Source: Cytophagales bacterium | GTDB lineage: Bacteria; Bacteroidota; Bacteroidia; Cytophagales; Spirosomataceae | DNA: 64,000 bases | Assembly: GCA_013298025.1 (NCBI GenBank) | Contig: JAAFJE010000006.1 | Coordinates: forward strand, 62,001-126,000 | Reading direction: 5' to 3' | Part shown: positions 52,350 through 61,672 of the stretch, piece by piece | Layout of the letters: each line of letters opens with the position of its first letter | Numbering within the stretch: the stretch's first letter is position 1 | The notes under the pieces: model-generated | The model's input: the letters and a program-made list of their open reading frames with translations, nothing else | Told to the model about the DNA's origin: nothing | Databases searched by the model: none | Position numbers and translations under genes: made by a program

Positions 52350-53660
52350 TTACAAAGACAATAACGATTCTTGAATATGAGGCAAAGCTCCAAATTTTCC
52401 AGCCATATACCATTTATCAAAAGGAATATCTTCTCTTACGCCTTCAAAATCTTGAGCAGAATAGAGTTCTGATTCTCCATATTTATTCTTCTGAGTAAAC
52501 CAAATTTGGTCTGAGCGAAACATATCTTTATCCATCAAAAGTGGCTCATGTGTAGAAAAAATAATTTGAGCGTTTCCTTTGTTGATATTGGTATTATGAA
52601 ATAATTGTATAAAAAAACGAGAAATTTTAGGATGTAAGCTATTATCTAATTCATCAAAAACGATTAATCCCCCTTTTTCAAATTTTTTCAGAATTAGACC
52701 ACCTATAGCAAAAATGGCATTTGTACCAAGCGAAATATTCGTGCGAAAATCAAAATTTTCATAGCCAATCACTTCACCGTTTTCATACACTTTGTGTTCG
52801 CCCATGATTCGGAAACGGTTGTCCTCAATAATTTTGTCTTTTATTTTATCGGGTAAGGGAAGGTTTTTAATGGAGTCTATTTCTTTCATAGACATTTCGC
52901 CCGCAAAAATATTTTCAATTTGCGTATCACCTGCCTTGATTAAGGATGATAATTGTCTGGCTAAATGTTCGTTTTCTGGTTTAGAAATTTCCTTCCCTAA
53001 TTCATCAACTAGATTAGAAATTTGCCTTTTATCTAAAGCATTACCAATACTCAAATCATCGAAAAAACGATACACAGGATTAAGCAATTCATGAGGTTCT
53101 GAACCGAATTTTGAAAGAATTAGCTGATTTTTCAAAAACTTCTCTGGAATACCTTTTTTCTTTAAATCATCACCTCTTTTTATTCCATGATATTCGCCAT
53201 CTAATCGCTTTCTTTTAAACAAATTAGCAGGCTGGATATTAGGAAAATAATCAAGGCTCTCGGCTATGATTTCAGTATCGTTATACTCAATTGCATAACG
53301 ATACTTTATATAATTGCTATCACCTTTTAATAAGAAGGTTAGATCGAATTTTGTTGGTTCTTTACGAGCGTTTTTATCTAAAAGAAAAGGTTCATAGCAA
53401 TCAATAGTTTTATCTAACTTAAAGGTATCGGAATTTGTAACTAAAAATTGTAAGGCGTAAAATGCTTTTAGAAAATTACTTTTACCAGAGGCATTTGCAC
53501 CAAAAATAACACCTGATTTTAGTAAACGCACAGACGTGTTTTTGGGTAGTAACACCTCAAACACATTATTGGGTTTACTTTTTGTCGTTTCTGCTACAAA
53601 TGAGAAAACTTGTTCAGTTTTAAATGACCTAAAATTTTCTATTTTAAACTCTAAAACCAT
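52350..53660 (-). CDS. RloA-like AAA/ABC-type ATPase (AbiLi-like)
   Basis: A 436-residue ATP-binding protein of the AAA_15/AAA_21 group. Walker A is GANASGKSN at 54-62, a late Walker B reads GLIVFDELDNSLHP, and the H-loop is QIIFSTHEPLLMD. The N-terminus LEFKIENFRSFK is the common start of the family. Such ATPases pair with RloB or other nucleases in phage defence. It precedes the rloB-like gene by 5 bp, so the two are cotranscribed. The sequence is more AT-rich than its neighbours, which fits transfer. Confidence 0.85.
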   Translation of the reverse strand: MVLEFKIENFRSFKTEQVFSFVAETTKSKPNNVFEVLLPKNTSVRLLKSGVIFGANASGKSNFLKAFYALQFLVTNSDTFKLDKTIDCYEPFLLDKNARKEPTKFDLTFLLKGDSNYIKYRYAIEYNDTEIIAESLDYFPNIQPANLFKRKRLDGEYHGIKRGDDLKKKGIPEKFLKNQLILSKFGSEPHELLNPVYRFFDDLSIGNALDKRQISNLVDELGKEISKPENEHLARQLSSLIKAGDTQIENIFAGEMSMKEIDSIKNLPLPDKIKDKIIEDNRFRIMGEHKVYENGEVIGYENFDFRTNISLGTNAIFAIGGLILKKFEKGGLIVFDELDNSLHPKISRFFIQLFHNTNINKGNAQIIFSTHEPLLMDKDMFRSDQIWFTQKNKYGESELYSAQDFEGVREDIPFDKWYMAGKFGALPHIQESLLSL

Positions 53661-53808
53661 CTTAAATTGTCTTTAATTTTGCAAATTATTTACAAATATA
53701 CCGATTATTTCCTGAAAAAATACAGTAAAATACACAATATTTGTAAAGGTGTAGCTACGGCAAAATTCTTTAGTACTATGCTGATAAAGCTTTATACATC
53801 AATCAAGC

Positions 53809-54183
53809 CTACAACACAAACTCACTCAAAATTTGATACACGGCATTGATGTCTTCGCCTTTTTTAAATTCTTTGATAAGGGGCTTGTCGAGTCCTCTTA
53901 CCCAAATCAGTAGCTCGGCATCGAGGTCGAGCAGGCCATTACTGCGTTTAGAAAACTGATTGATACTTTTATACGGAATGGTATGAATGTCGGTTTTAGA
54001 CCCTGTAATGCCTTGTTTGTCCACTAAAATAAGGCGTTTATTGGTAAAAATAAACGAATCTCTGATGAGCTTAAAAGCCTTTACCACTCGTTCATCACGT
54101 GCAAGCAAAGGAGCAAACTCTTGGGTAATTTTGTCGGCAGATACTTCTGAAGCATTGCCCATCATGGCATCTAATAAGCCCAT
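53809..54183 (-). CDS. bacterial PH-domain protein
   Basis: A 124-residue protein of the bacterial PH-domain (DUF1696/bPH) family. It starts MGLLDAMMGNASEVSADKIT and has the strands AFKLIRDSFIFTNKRLILVD and KTDIHTIPYKSINQFS, followed by the C-terminal helix. These proteins are cytosolic and often oligomerise; their role is not established. It lies downstream of two coiled-coil membrane protein genes on the same strand, separated from them by a simple repeat. Confidence 0.85.
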   Translation of the reverse strand: MGLLDAMMGNASEVSADKITQEFAPLLARDERVVKAFKLIRDSFIFTNKRLILVDKQGITGSKTDIHTIPYKSINQFSKRSNGLLDLDAELLIWVRGLDKPLIKEFKKGEDINAVYQILSEFVL

Positions 54184-54223
54184 TGTGTTAGTTTTAGGTA
54201 AAATGTTAGCTGGTAAGTATCAA

Positions 54224-54265
54224 TGAAAAATTGCGAATTGTCAATGGTGAGTTAATGTCGTGATT
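54224..54265. repeat. dispersed GTGAATTG-type repeat
   Basis: AATTGCGAATTGTCAATGGT and GAGTTAATGTCGTGATTTTC, in the same order as parts of the copies at 59741 and 63121. Confidence 0.45.
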
Positions 54266-54267
54266 TT

Positions 54268-54350
54268 CATCTTCAAATTTCCAAATATTCAAATCATCAA
54301 ATCCCCACCTCTCATCTTCAAATCTTCAAATTTCCAAATTTTCAAATTCT
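54268..54350. repeat. TTCAAAT simple-sequence tract
   Basis: About ten irregular TTCAAAT/TTCCAAAT/CATCAAAT units in 83 bp, for example CTTCAAATCTTCAAATTTCC, ending in a C-run at the stop of the membrane protein gene. Such tracts expand by slippage; a coding role is unlikely. Confidence 0.7.
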
Positions 54351-55753
54351 CAAATCGCCCCCCCTTCGCTTTCTGGTGAAAAGTCGTCTGAGATGAGTTT
54401 TCGTAATTGCTGATACGGACGCAAACCGCTTCGTCGGCTGTACAGGGCTTTTTCGGGCGATGCGTTTTTGGCTTTGGTTGCCAAGTTGCTGATATTGAAA
54501 TAGTTTTCCCGTACAAATTGCTGTAACTCGTCTTGGTTGATGGCATCTCGAACCATCGCCCCTTTCCCAAAACCATCGTTGTACGAAGCAATGCGGGCAT
54601 CGGTTTGGGCCAAGCGTAGTTGTTCTTGCAAATACTTGATGTCTTCGATGATGTCTTTCTGTTGACTTACCAGTCCACTTTGGTCATTGTCGAGTTGCAA
54701 TTCATGTTCGAGGATGTTTTTCTGTACAATATTTTCCGAAAGTGTTGTTTCTTCTGCTTGTATCAAGGGCATGAGTTTCTGACGTTTTTTATGTAAACGT
54801 CTCAATTGTGGGTCAATTTGTAACCAACGATACCAGTAACATTGCAATACAGGAAGGGCAATGCCCAAGCAAATCGCACCTGCCAAGGCAAAAAGCAAGC
54901 CCGATAATACAAACGAAGCCAAAGCCCAACCGCTGTTGATGAGTTGCTGATTGATGCTGTCGAACTCACGCATTTTTTGTTCAATTTGTGCTTGAATGGC
55001 AGGCGGAGGCGGTGCTGTTGGGTTGAGCGGGTCGAATACTTGATTATTCAGCGACTTGATGGTGCGGTTGATATGCTCTTTGGCTTTGTCGGCTTTGTAG
55101 GCTTCGTATCGAAACCAGCCCAATACAAACAAGGTTGCCAACGCAAAAGCGACTGTAATGCCTTTAAACCAAATGTACGACTTGGGCGTACCCGTTTGGC
55201 GTTTCTCGCTGTAAGGCGATTCTATCAGGCGTTCGTAGGCGGGTTTTAGTAAAACCGAAATCATGGCTAAACCTACAGCAAAAGCCCAAGCTTCGTTGGT
55301 ATTGTGGATGTTGAGGGCGTAGGCTACAATTTCATGCGAAATAATCAGGTCGCCTGTTACAAAGGCGATGCCAGCCACTAAATAAATAATGCCAGCCAAC
55401 AACGAATACGTATGTGCCGAAGTTGTTCTTTTTTTCTGTAAAAAATGTTGTTGCTCGTCTAGGTCAAAAAGCTCGGCTTCGAGGCGTTCTTTTTGCTTAC
55501 TGGCAAGGCTAATTTTAAGCAGCTTATCTTGTAACGCATCGAAGGCTTGTTTGTAGCGGCTTTTACTTTGTCCGATATGCTCTTCGATGTGGTTGAGTTC
55601 TTGTTTTTGTTGTTGGAGTTGTTGTTGCAGCCATTCTACATGCACTTGGCTCGAAAGATAGCCTTCGTAGGTTTGTTTTTCAACATCTTCGAGGCCGTTG
55701 CTGTAGCCGTGTTGGAAATCGGGATTTTCGGTAAAAGATTTTTGCTCTTCCAT
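54350..55753 (-). CDS. coiled-coil membrane protein A (4 TM)
   Basis: A 467-residue protein that I do not recognise. Layout: soluble N-terminus with a coiled coil about 35-108 (glutamine-rich QQQLQQQKQEL), TM helices about 116-136, 154-171, 198-214 and 276-303, a proline-rich loop (NPTAPPPPAIQ), a second coiled coil about 318-395, and a basic C-terminus. It sits 33 bp downstream of a gene for a second protein of the same layout; the two are probably an operon and may form a complex. No catalytic motif is visible. Confidence 0.7.
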   Translation of the reverse strand: MEEQKSFTENPDFQHGYSNGLEDVEKQTYEGYLSSQVHVEWLQQQLQQQKQELNHIEEHIGQSKSRYKQAFDALQDKLLKISLASKQKERLEAELFDLDEQQHFLQKKRTTSAHTYSLLAGIIYLVAGIAFVTGDLIISHEIVAYALNIHNTNEAWAFAVGLAMISVLLKPAYERLIESPYSEKRQTGTPKSYIWFKGITVAFALATLFVLGWFRYEAYKADKAKEHINRTIKSLNNQVFDPLNPTAPPPPAIQAQIEQKMREFDSINQQLINSGWALASFVLSGLLFALAGAICLGIALPVLQCYWYRWLQIDPQLRRLHKKRQKLMPLIQAEETTLSENIVQKNILEHELQLDNDQSGLVSQQKDIIEDIKYLQEQLRLAQTDARIASYNDGFGKGAMVRDAINQDELQQFVRENYFNISNLATKAKNASPEKALYSRRSGLRPYQQLRKLISDDFSPESEGGAI

Positions 55754-55786
55754 GCTTTTATTGGCAAAATGTGGATAAGTCGTTGA

Positions 55787-56875
55787 TTATTCGAGAGAAT
55801 TGTTGTCGATGATGCTACGCAAATCTTTTTGTGTGATGCGGTGGCGATACTGCGAAGCAAGGGCGTATTCGCTTTCAAAAACCTTGATAAGCATATCTCT
55901 TTGGGCTTGGAAGCGTGTTTTTTCGGCAATGTACTTGCTCAATTCTTCTAAAATTTGTTGTTTTTCAACCCGGTGTTTGTCGATTTCTTGTTTGTGTTGG
56001 GTGATTTCACGTTCCCAATCGGCTACTTTTTTTACCTTATCTTTTTGTAATTGATTTCTTTTTTGAAAAATGCTTAAATCTTCTTTCAAAACCGTCAAAT
56101 TTCCTAGTAATAATTTGCCTGCAAACATGAATAAAAAGAAGATAAAACCCAAGGCCGACCACGCTTCTAGGGCTGTACTTTTAGGATAGATTTGGGCAAA
56201 TACAAAAAAAGCGGCAGCCAAAGGCATTCCTATTTCTTCGAGTAATTTACGCCAAGAGCTTTGTCGGTTGTCGTCGTGGAGGAAGGAAATGCGTCCAAAT
56301 AGGTTGAACATCCCGGCCAAAAATACGCCCAAGGCAATGAGTTTGTGTTGTACAAAATGCCCTGCAAGCGATTCTTCAATCAGAAAATAATTGCCAACAG
56401 AAATCCCAATGGCGAGCGAGATACCCACCGTGGTACGCAACAAATGGTGTTGTTCGGTAAATTCTCGGTTTTTGAGGTCGTCTATCTTGCGTTCAATTTC
56501 TTTGATGGCATCCTGCTTTTCGTTGGTCCAATAGTTCAGTTCGCCAATGCGTTCTTCTCGGTATTCAATCAGTTTTTCTACCTCGGCGGTTTGTTGTAAG
56601 AAATAACTACGAATAATGGCAATTTTATCGTCTGGATTGGAAGCCGACAACCCAAAAATAACGCCTTCATCTCTGAGTATATCTTCGTTGATAAGCCAGT
56701 CGGGTTGATTGGGATGACTGATGGTAGGAGAATTTGTAGCATAAAATGACGGACTTGGCTCAACCGAACCAAGGGCATCTATCGTAGTCAAAACAGGCTC
56801 GTCGATTGGCGATTCGGCTGGTGTATCTGTTTTTTTTCTCCGAAAAATATATTGTATTTTATCTAATAATGACAT
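55787..56875 (-). CDS. coiled-coil membrane protein B (4 TM)
   Basis: A 362-residue protein that I do not recognise. Layout: disordered acidic N-terminus, coiled coil about 90-140 (EREERIGELNYW-like region), TM helices about 146-166, 178-198, 214-230 and 238-258, then a long coiled coil about 262-345 rich in K/E/Q (KVKKVADWEREITQHKQEID). The order matches protein A encoded 33 bp downstream. ATG 56875 is used because it begins a basic MSLLDKIQYIFRRKK stretch; the longer frame adds 17 unlikely residues. Confidence 0.7.
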   Translation of the reverse strand: MSLLDKIQYIFRRKKTDTPAESPIDEPVLTTIDALGSVEPSPSFYATNSPTISHPNQPDWLINEDILRDEGVIFGLSASNPDDKIAIIRSYFLQQTAEVEKLIEYREERIGELNYWTNEKQDAIKEIERKIDDLKNREFTEQHHLLRTTVGISLAIGISVGNYFLIEESLAGHFVQHKLIALGVFLAGMFNLFGRISFLHDDNRQSSWRKLLEEIGMPLAAAFFVFAQIYPKSTALEAWSALGFIFFLFMFAGKLLLGNLTVLKEDLSIFQKRNQLQKDKVKKVADWEREITQHKQEIDKHRVEKQQILEELSKYIAEKTRFQAQRDMLIKVFESEYALASQYRHRITQKDLRSIIDNNSLE

Positions 56876-57043
56876 AAATAGTGAAACTTGGTTAACGTGT
56901 CGTCTGTGCTTATTACGAGAACGCATAAATACAGCAAAAGCTTATCCTGTCGTTCGTAAAAACGAATTTGGTAAAATTTTGCTATAGAACCAATAAAAAC
57001 TTGAAGAGTGGTAAAATGCCTCTTGCTTTTGCCAAGTATCGCT

Positions 57044-58342
57044 TTATTGGCGTTTAAACCAGAAATACAGAAAACTCAGTCCTAAGAGTCCGATGAAAAT
57101 ACTACTGAGCATAGGGTTTTCGTACATGATTGCCCCTAGGCATAGCAATGCCAAGCCACAGGCTATGAGTGGAAACCAAGGATAAAAAGGCGACTGAAAG
57201 GGGCGGTCGAGGAGGGGTTCTTTCTTTCTTAAAACCAATAAACTTATCATGGCTATGGCATACATGGCTACTGCTCCTAATGCCGATAAAATGATGATTT
57301 TATCCGTTGTTCCTGTAAAAATAGCGATTGCTCCAACCACGCCACCGGCTATCAATGCCCAATGTGGCGTATGAAAACGGCTGTGCAGTTTTCCCAAAAA
57401 TGCGGGTAAATAGCCTTCTCGTGCCAAGGCATATATTTGTCTGGAATAGCTTATGGTATTGCAGTGAAAAGAAGCGATGAGTCCAAATAAACCCAAACTA
57501 GCAAAGATTTTAGAAAGCTGACTGTCTTGCCCCAATGCCATAGCTAACACTGCCGGAATGGGGTGGTCGAGGTGCATGAGGGTTCGCCAGTCGCCAACGC
57601 CAGCACTGAGGAGCATGACACCTAATGCCAAGATAACCAAGGTAATAATGCTTGAAATATAGCCTTTGGGAATGTTTTTTTGAGGCTCTTTTACTTCTTC
57701 GGCAACCATTGCCACGCCTTCGATGGCGACAAAAAACCATATTGCAAACGGAATCCCTGCAAAAATGCCCGATACCGATACCTGTGGCGGATTATGTGCG
57801 AGGACATTTTCGGTTTTGAAATAAGGAAGAATCACCGCCAAAAATACGACCAATTCGAGTACAGAAAGCACCGTGACAACCAAGGAAAAACGAGCCGATT
57901 CTTTGATGCCCAGCAAATTGATGCTGATAAAAATGACGTACATCCCCACGGCTGCTGGCACTACAGGAATGGCATCGTTGAGAAAATGGGCATAACTGCC
58001 CAAGGCATAAGCAATGGCAGGAGGAGCCAGTAAAAAATCGACCAAGGTAGCATAGCCAGCCAAAAAGCCGCCCACAGGCCCTAAAGCACGATAAGCATAA
58101 GCAAAAGGCCCGCCGGCATGAGGAATCGCCGAGGTGAGTTCGGTATAAGAAAAAATAAAGGTTACGTACATGACCGTAACCAACAAAGTAGCATAAAGAA
58201 AACCGATAGTGCCAGAGGTTTGCCAACCATAATTCCAGCCGAAATATTCGCCAGAAATGACAAGCCCAACGGCAATACTCCAAAGTTGGACTGCTGAAAT
58301 GACACGTTTGAGTTGAGGGCGTGGAGCAGGTGCTTCATTCAT
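57044..58342 (-). CDS. APC family permease, ethanolamine permease-like
   Basis: A 432-residue transporter with about 12 helices. VGLVISGEYFGWNYGW near 26-41 and PHAGGPFAYAYRALGPVGGF near 75-94 match the ethanolamine permease branch of the APC superfamily as I know it. The likely substrate is ethanolamine or a small amine or amino acid. No ethanolamine ammonia-lyase genes are nearby, so the substrate is not confirmed by context. It is downstream of the cysteine desulfurase gene but separated by 96 bp. Confidence 0.8.
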   Translation of the reverse strand: MNEAPAPRPQLKRVISAVQLWSIAVGLVISGEYFGWNYGWQTSGTIGFLYATLLVTVMYVTFIFSYTELTSAIPHAGGPFAYAYRALGPVGGFLAGYATLVDFLLAPPAIAYALGSYAHFLNDAIPVVPAAVGMYVIFISINLLGIKESARFSLVVTVLSVLELVVFLAVILPYFKTENVLAHNPPQVSVSGIFAGIPFAIWFFVAIEGVAMVAEEVKEPQKNIPKGYISSIITLVILALGVMLLSAGVGDWRTLMHLDHPIPAVLAMALGQDSQLSKIFASLGLFGLIASFHCNTISYSRQIYALAREGYLPAFLGKLHSRFHTPHWALIAGGVVGAIAIFTGTTDKIIILSALGAVAMYAIAMISLLVLRKKEPLLDRPFQSPFYPWFPLIACGLALLCLGAIMYENPMLSSIFIGLLGLSFLYFWFKRQ

Positions 58343-58438
58343 AAGCGATAAACCGCAAAGGTTATTTAGTGAATAGTTTGCTTGATTACTAGCATCAAGT
58401 TAAACATAATTCACTAAATAACAAATGCCTTTAGCTGC

Positions 58439-59584
58439 TTATACCGTTACACGCAGAATTTGTCCTAGCTTGGCTAGTACGTAATCTATTTCTTCGATGG
58501 TATTGTATTTTGAAAAAGAAAAACGCACCGAAGGGCGTTGTGGGTCCGTTCCCAAAGCGGTTAGTACATGAGAGCCGATATTCGAGCCACTGGTGCAAGC
58601 ACTACCGCCCGATGCCGAAATTTTATTGATGTCTAAATTAAACAAAAACATATCCGATTCGTCGGAAGGAGGGAAGCCTACATTCAAAACGGTGTAAAGA
58701 CTTTTGTCTAAATTCTCGCAATCGCCATTAAAACTAATACCTTCAAAACGTGTGTTGAGTTGTGTAATCATATAGCTTTTGAGGTGTTCTATGTGCTTGC
58801 GATGCTCGTCCATGCCACTGTAGGCAATTTCGAGGGCTTTTGCCAAGCCAATAATGCCATACACATTTTCTGTACCGCCACGCATATTTCTTTCTTGTGA
58901 GCCTCCGTGGATGAAAGGATGGATTTTTTTAGCGGCATTGATGTATAAAAAGCCCGCACCTTTCGGCCCGTGGAATTTATGCCCAGCACCTACAATAAAA
59001 TCAATAGATATTTTTTGTAAATCGTGTTTATAATGCCCCATCGTTTGTACGGTATCTGAGTGAAAAGTAGCACCGTACTGTACGCATAATTGCCCCACTG
59101 CATCTAAATCGAGCAAGTTTCCAATTTCATTGTTGCCGTGCATCAACGAAACAAGCGTGTTGGGATGTTGCTGTAAAAGCGTTTCGAGGTGGTTTAAATC
59201 AATATGCCCTTTCTCGGTAAGTTGCACCAAACTAAGCTTGATTTTACCAATCTTAGCTAAATGTTCGAGGGTATGTAAAACGGCGTGGTGTTCCAACGCA
59301 GAAGTGACAGCATGGGTAATTTGATAGGTTTCTATGGCTGAAACAATGGCCGTATTATCGGCTTCTGTGCCACCAGAAGTAAAAAAAATCTCGGCAGGCG
59401 AGGTATTCAACAGGCCTGCAATGGTTTTTCTCGCTTTTTCGATGGCATTACGCACTTCTCTGCCATGTGAATGAATAGAAGATGGATTGCCAAAATTGCG
59501 TTCCATCATTGGTAACATGGCTTCTATCACCGCTTTGTCGAGCGGTGTGGTTGCTGCATTATCCAGATAGACTCTTGTTTGCAT
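58439..59584 (-). CDS. cysteine desulfurase (IscS/NifS-like)
   Basis: A 381-residue PLP enzyme that takes sulfur from cysteine. PLP lysine is Lys203 in GAGHKFHGPKG; catalytic Cys330 lies in SASGGSACTSGS, the group I form. The N-terminus VYLDNAATTPLDKAV is typical. It supplies sulfur for Fe-S clusters or tRNA thiolation. No IscU or SufE gene is adjacent. ATG 59584 is chosen because the family starts there; the frame opens 12 codons earlier. Confidence 0.92.
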   Translation of the reverse strand: MQTRVYLDNAATTPLDKAVIEAMLPMMERNFGNPSSIHSHGREVRNAIEKARKTIAGLLNTSPAEIFFTSGGTEADNTAIVSAIETYQITHAVTSALEHHAVLHTLEHLAKIGKIKLSLVQLTEKGHIDLNHLETLLQQHPNTLVSLMHGNNEIGNLLDLDAVGQLCVQYGATFHSDTVQTMGHYKHDLQKISIDFIVGAGHKFHGPKGAGFLYINAAKKIHPFIHGGSQERNMRGGTENVYGIIGLAKALEIAYSGMDEHRKHIEHLKSYMITQLNTRFEGISFNGDCENLDKSLYTVLNVGFPPSDESDMFLFNLDINKISASGGSACTSGSNIGSHVLTALGTDPQRPSVRFSFSKYNTIEEIDYVLAKLGQILRVTV

Positions 59585-59665
59585 GGTTTTATGTTGGTTA
59601 GTTTGAAGATTAACAATCAAAAGATAGCTTTAGGCTATCGGTTTACTTGGGTATTCTTTATAATG

Positions 59666-59696
59666 ACGATGGCGACCCATCGAGAGTCGCCATCGT
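59666..59696. repeat. perfect 11-bp hairpin, palindromic unit
   Basis: ACGATGGCGAC (59666-59676) and GTCGCCATCGT (59686-59696) with a 9-nt loop, between the desulfurase and the mutase genes. It is similar in size and style to the hairpins at 32847 and 47699. Confidence 0.6.
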
Positions 59697-59740
59697 AGTG
59701 TATAGCTGATTAATCCTGTAAGAAGGATGAAGTAATGATG

Positions 59741-59856
59741 CAAAATTGTAAGTTGTCAATTGTGAATTAGTGTTTTGTTTTTCAGTAATTTACGATTTAT
59801 TTTAATTAAAGAAAAATGTAAATCACTCATTCACCATTCACTAACTCACTCAATAC
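59741..59856. repeat. dispersed GTGAATTG / CACTCATTCAC repeat
   Basis: It includes GTCAATTGTGAATTAGTG at the left and AATCACTCATTCACCATTC with ACTAACTCACTCAATACT at the right, with partial complementarity. It abuts the stop codon of the mutase gene, as the copy at 2300-2458 abuts the NFACT gene. Confidence 0.65.
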
Positions 59857-61248
59857 TTATCCGTTAGCAATAATTTCTTTGATGTCGCTAATAAGTTTTT
59901 TAGCGAGATTTTCGGCTTTGGTCACAGAATCTGATTCAGAGTAAATTCGGATAATAGGTTCTGTATTCGATTTACGCAAATGCACCCATTCTTTATCGAA
60001 ATCAATTCTTACACCATCGCTGGCATTGATAGGGTTTTTAGCATATTTTTTCTTGATACCCTCTAATACCTCGTCAACATTGATGTCGGGCGTAAGTTCT
60101 ATTTTATTTTTAGAAATATAGTATTCTGGATAGCTTTTTCTCAAGACCGACATTTTCTTACCCGATTTTGCCAAATGCGTCAAGAATAAAGCAATGCCCA
60201 CCAACGCATCTCTTCCGTAGTGTAATGCAGGATAAATCACACCTCCGTTTCCTTCGCCACCAATCACGGCATGGGCCGATTTCATCAGTGTCACTACATT
60301 GACTTCACCCACAGCCGAAGCGTAGTATTTACCGCCATGTTTTTCGGTAACATCTCGTAAGGCACGGGTCGAAGACAAATTCGATACGGTATTGCCTGCA
60401 CCATTTTGTAAAATATAATCGGCAACTGCTACCAACGTATATTCTTCTCCAAAAGGCGAAGCATCTTCACTAATAAAGCACAGACGGTCAACGTCGGGGT
60501 CCACTACAATACCTACATCATACTTTGTTTTTTCGATGGCTTTGATAATATCGGTAAGGTTTTCAGGAAGTGGCTCAGGGTTATGAGCAAAATTACCCGT
60601 TGGTTCGCAGTGCAATTTCGTAATTTGGGTAACGCCCAAGGCTTCTAAAAGCATGGGTACAGCGATACCTCCTGTAGAGTTGACGGCATCAATAATCACC
60701 TTGAAGTTTTTGGCAGCAATGGCTTCTTTGTCAACCAAAGGAAGTGCCAAAATCATCTCAATATGTTTTTGCAGCCATGTATTATCTTGGCTATAAGTGC
60801 CTAGTTTTTTTACTTCGGCAAAATCAAAATCTTCGGCTTCGGCAATAGCCAAGAGGGCTTCGCCGTCGGCAGCGGAAATAAATTCGCCTTGTTCGTTTAG
60901 CAATTTGAGGGCATTCCATTGAATGGGGTTATGGCTTGCCGTGAGGATAATCCCACCTGCTGCGTTTTCGGCAGGTACGGCTACTTCTACGGTGGGCGTA
61001 GTTGAAAGCCCGAGGTCTAGCACATGTAAGCCCAATCCTTGCAGCGCAGAGGCGACCAATCGAGATACCATTTCGCCCGATAAGCGTGCATCTCGCCCAA
61101 TAATGATGGTAGGATTGCTGGGGTTCTTACGCTTGAGCCAAGTGCCGTAAGCAGCCGTAAATTTAACTACGTCTAAAGGTGTTAGGGCATCTCCTGCTTT
61201 TCCTCCAATAGTTCCTCTGATTCCTGATATAGATTTGATTAATGTCAC
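59857..61248 (-). CDS. glmM: phosphoglucosamine mutase-type phosphohexomutase
   Basis: A 463-residue alpha-D-phosphohexomutase. The phospho-serine is Ser105 in LTASHNPIQWNALK, the metal loop is DPDVDR at 250-255, the sugar-binding loop is GEGNGGVIYP, and the phosphate-binding RKSNTEPIIRIYSES is near the C-terminus. Bacteroidota members are usually annotated GlmM, which isomerises glucosamine-6-phosphate for cell-wall synthesis; phosphomannomutase activity cannot be excluded. A TAATTTTG element at 61293-61286 is a possible -7 box without a clear -33. Confidence 0.85.
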   Translation of the reverse strand: MTLIKSISGIRGTIGGKAGDALTPLDVVKFTAAYGTWLKRKNPSNPTIIIGRDARLSGEMVSRLVASALQGLGLHVLDLGLSTTPTVEVAVPAENAAGGIILTASHNPIQWNALKLLNEQGEFISAADGEALLAIAEAEDFDFAEVKKLGTYSQDNTWLQKHIEMILALPLVDKEAIAAKNFKVIIDAVNSTGGIAVPMLLEALGVTQITKLHCEPTGNFAHNPEPLPENLTDIIKAIEKTKYDVGIVVDPDVDRLCFISEDASPFGEEYTLVAVADYILQNGAGNTVSNLSSTRALRDVTEKHGGKYYASAVGEVNVVTLMKSAHAVIGGEGNGGVIYPALHYGRDALVGIALFLTHLAKSGKKMSVLRKSYPEYYISKNKIELTPDINVDEVLEGIKKKYAKNPINASDGVRIDFDKEWVHLRKSNTEPIIRIYSESDSVTKAENLAKKLISDIKEIIANG

Positions 61249-61392
61249 GTTCTCGCTGGCAGGTTAAATAGTATTCAATTAGGTACAAAATTAGCTTTTT
61301 TCTATCAAAAATGAGATATAAAACAATCAAAATAGGAGTTTTATCTAAGAAATTAAAAGAAAAACTCACGTAAGTATGTAAAATACTAAAGA

Positions 61393-61430
61393 AAATAAGC
61401 CTCCCAAACATACATTTGAGAGGCTTATTT
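61393..61430 (-). terminator. hairpin terminator after tRNA-Gln
   Basis: AAATAAGCCTC (61393-61403) pairs with GAGGCTTATTT (61420-61430). Read on the minus strand, it follows the tRNA 3' end within 3 nt and ends in a T-rich arm. Confidence 0.8.
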
Positions 61431-61432
61431 TG

Positions 61433-61503
61433 TTAACCCACTAGGATTCGAACCTAGACTAGCAGAACCAAAATCTGATGTGCTACCCTTACACCATGGG
61501 TCA
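61433..61503 (-). tRNA. tRNA-Gln (anticodon UUG)
   Basis: On the minus strand, acceptor arms TGACCCA and TGGGTTA (one G-T pair), D-arm with GTGTAAGGGTAGCAC, anticodon arm with loop TTTTGGT giving anticodon TTG, and T-arm CTAGGTTCGAATCCTAG fold into a cloverleaf of 71 nt including the discriminator A. The CCA end is not encoded. Identity is Gln, reading CAA/CAG. Confidence 0.93.
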
Positions 61504-61672
61504 ATTTAACGCTTCTGCTAAACTTGTGTTGCCGTCGTTTAGCTGATTTGTGGTGCAAAATTAGGGCGATTTTTTTTAGCTGTCAAGTTTTTTTAGAAAA
61601 AAATCTCAAAAAAAGAACCACCCTAATCTAAGTTATTGACTGTTTGTGTCTTATGTTTTGAAAAAAATGTCC

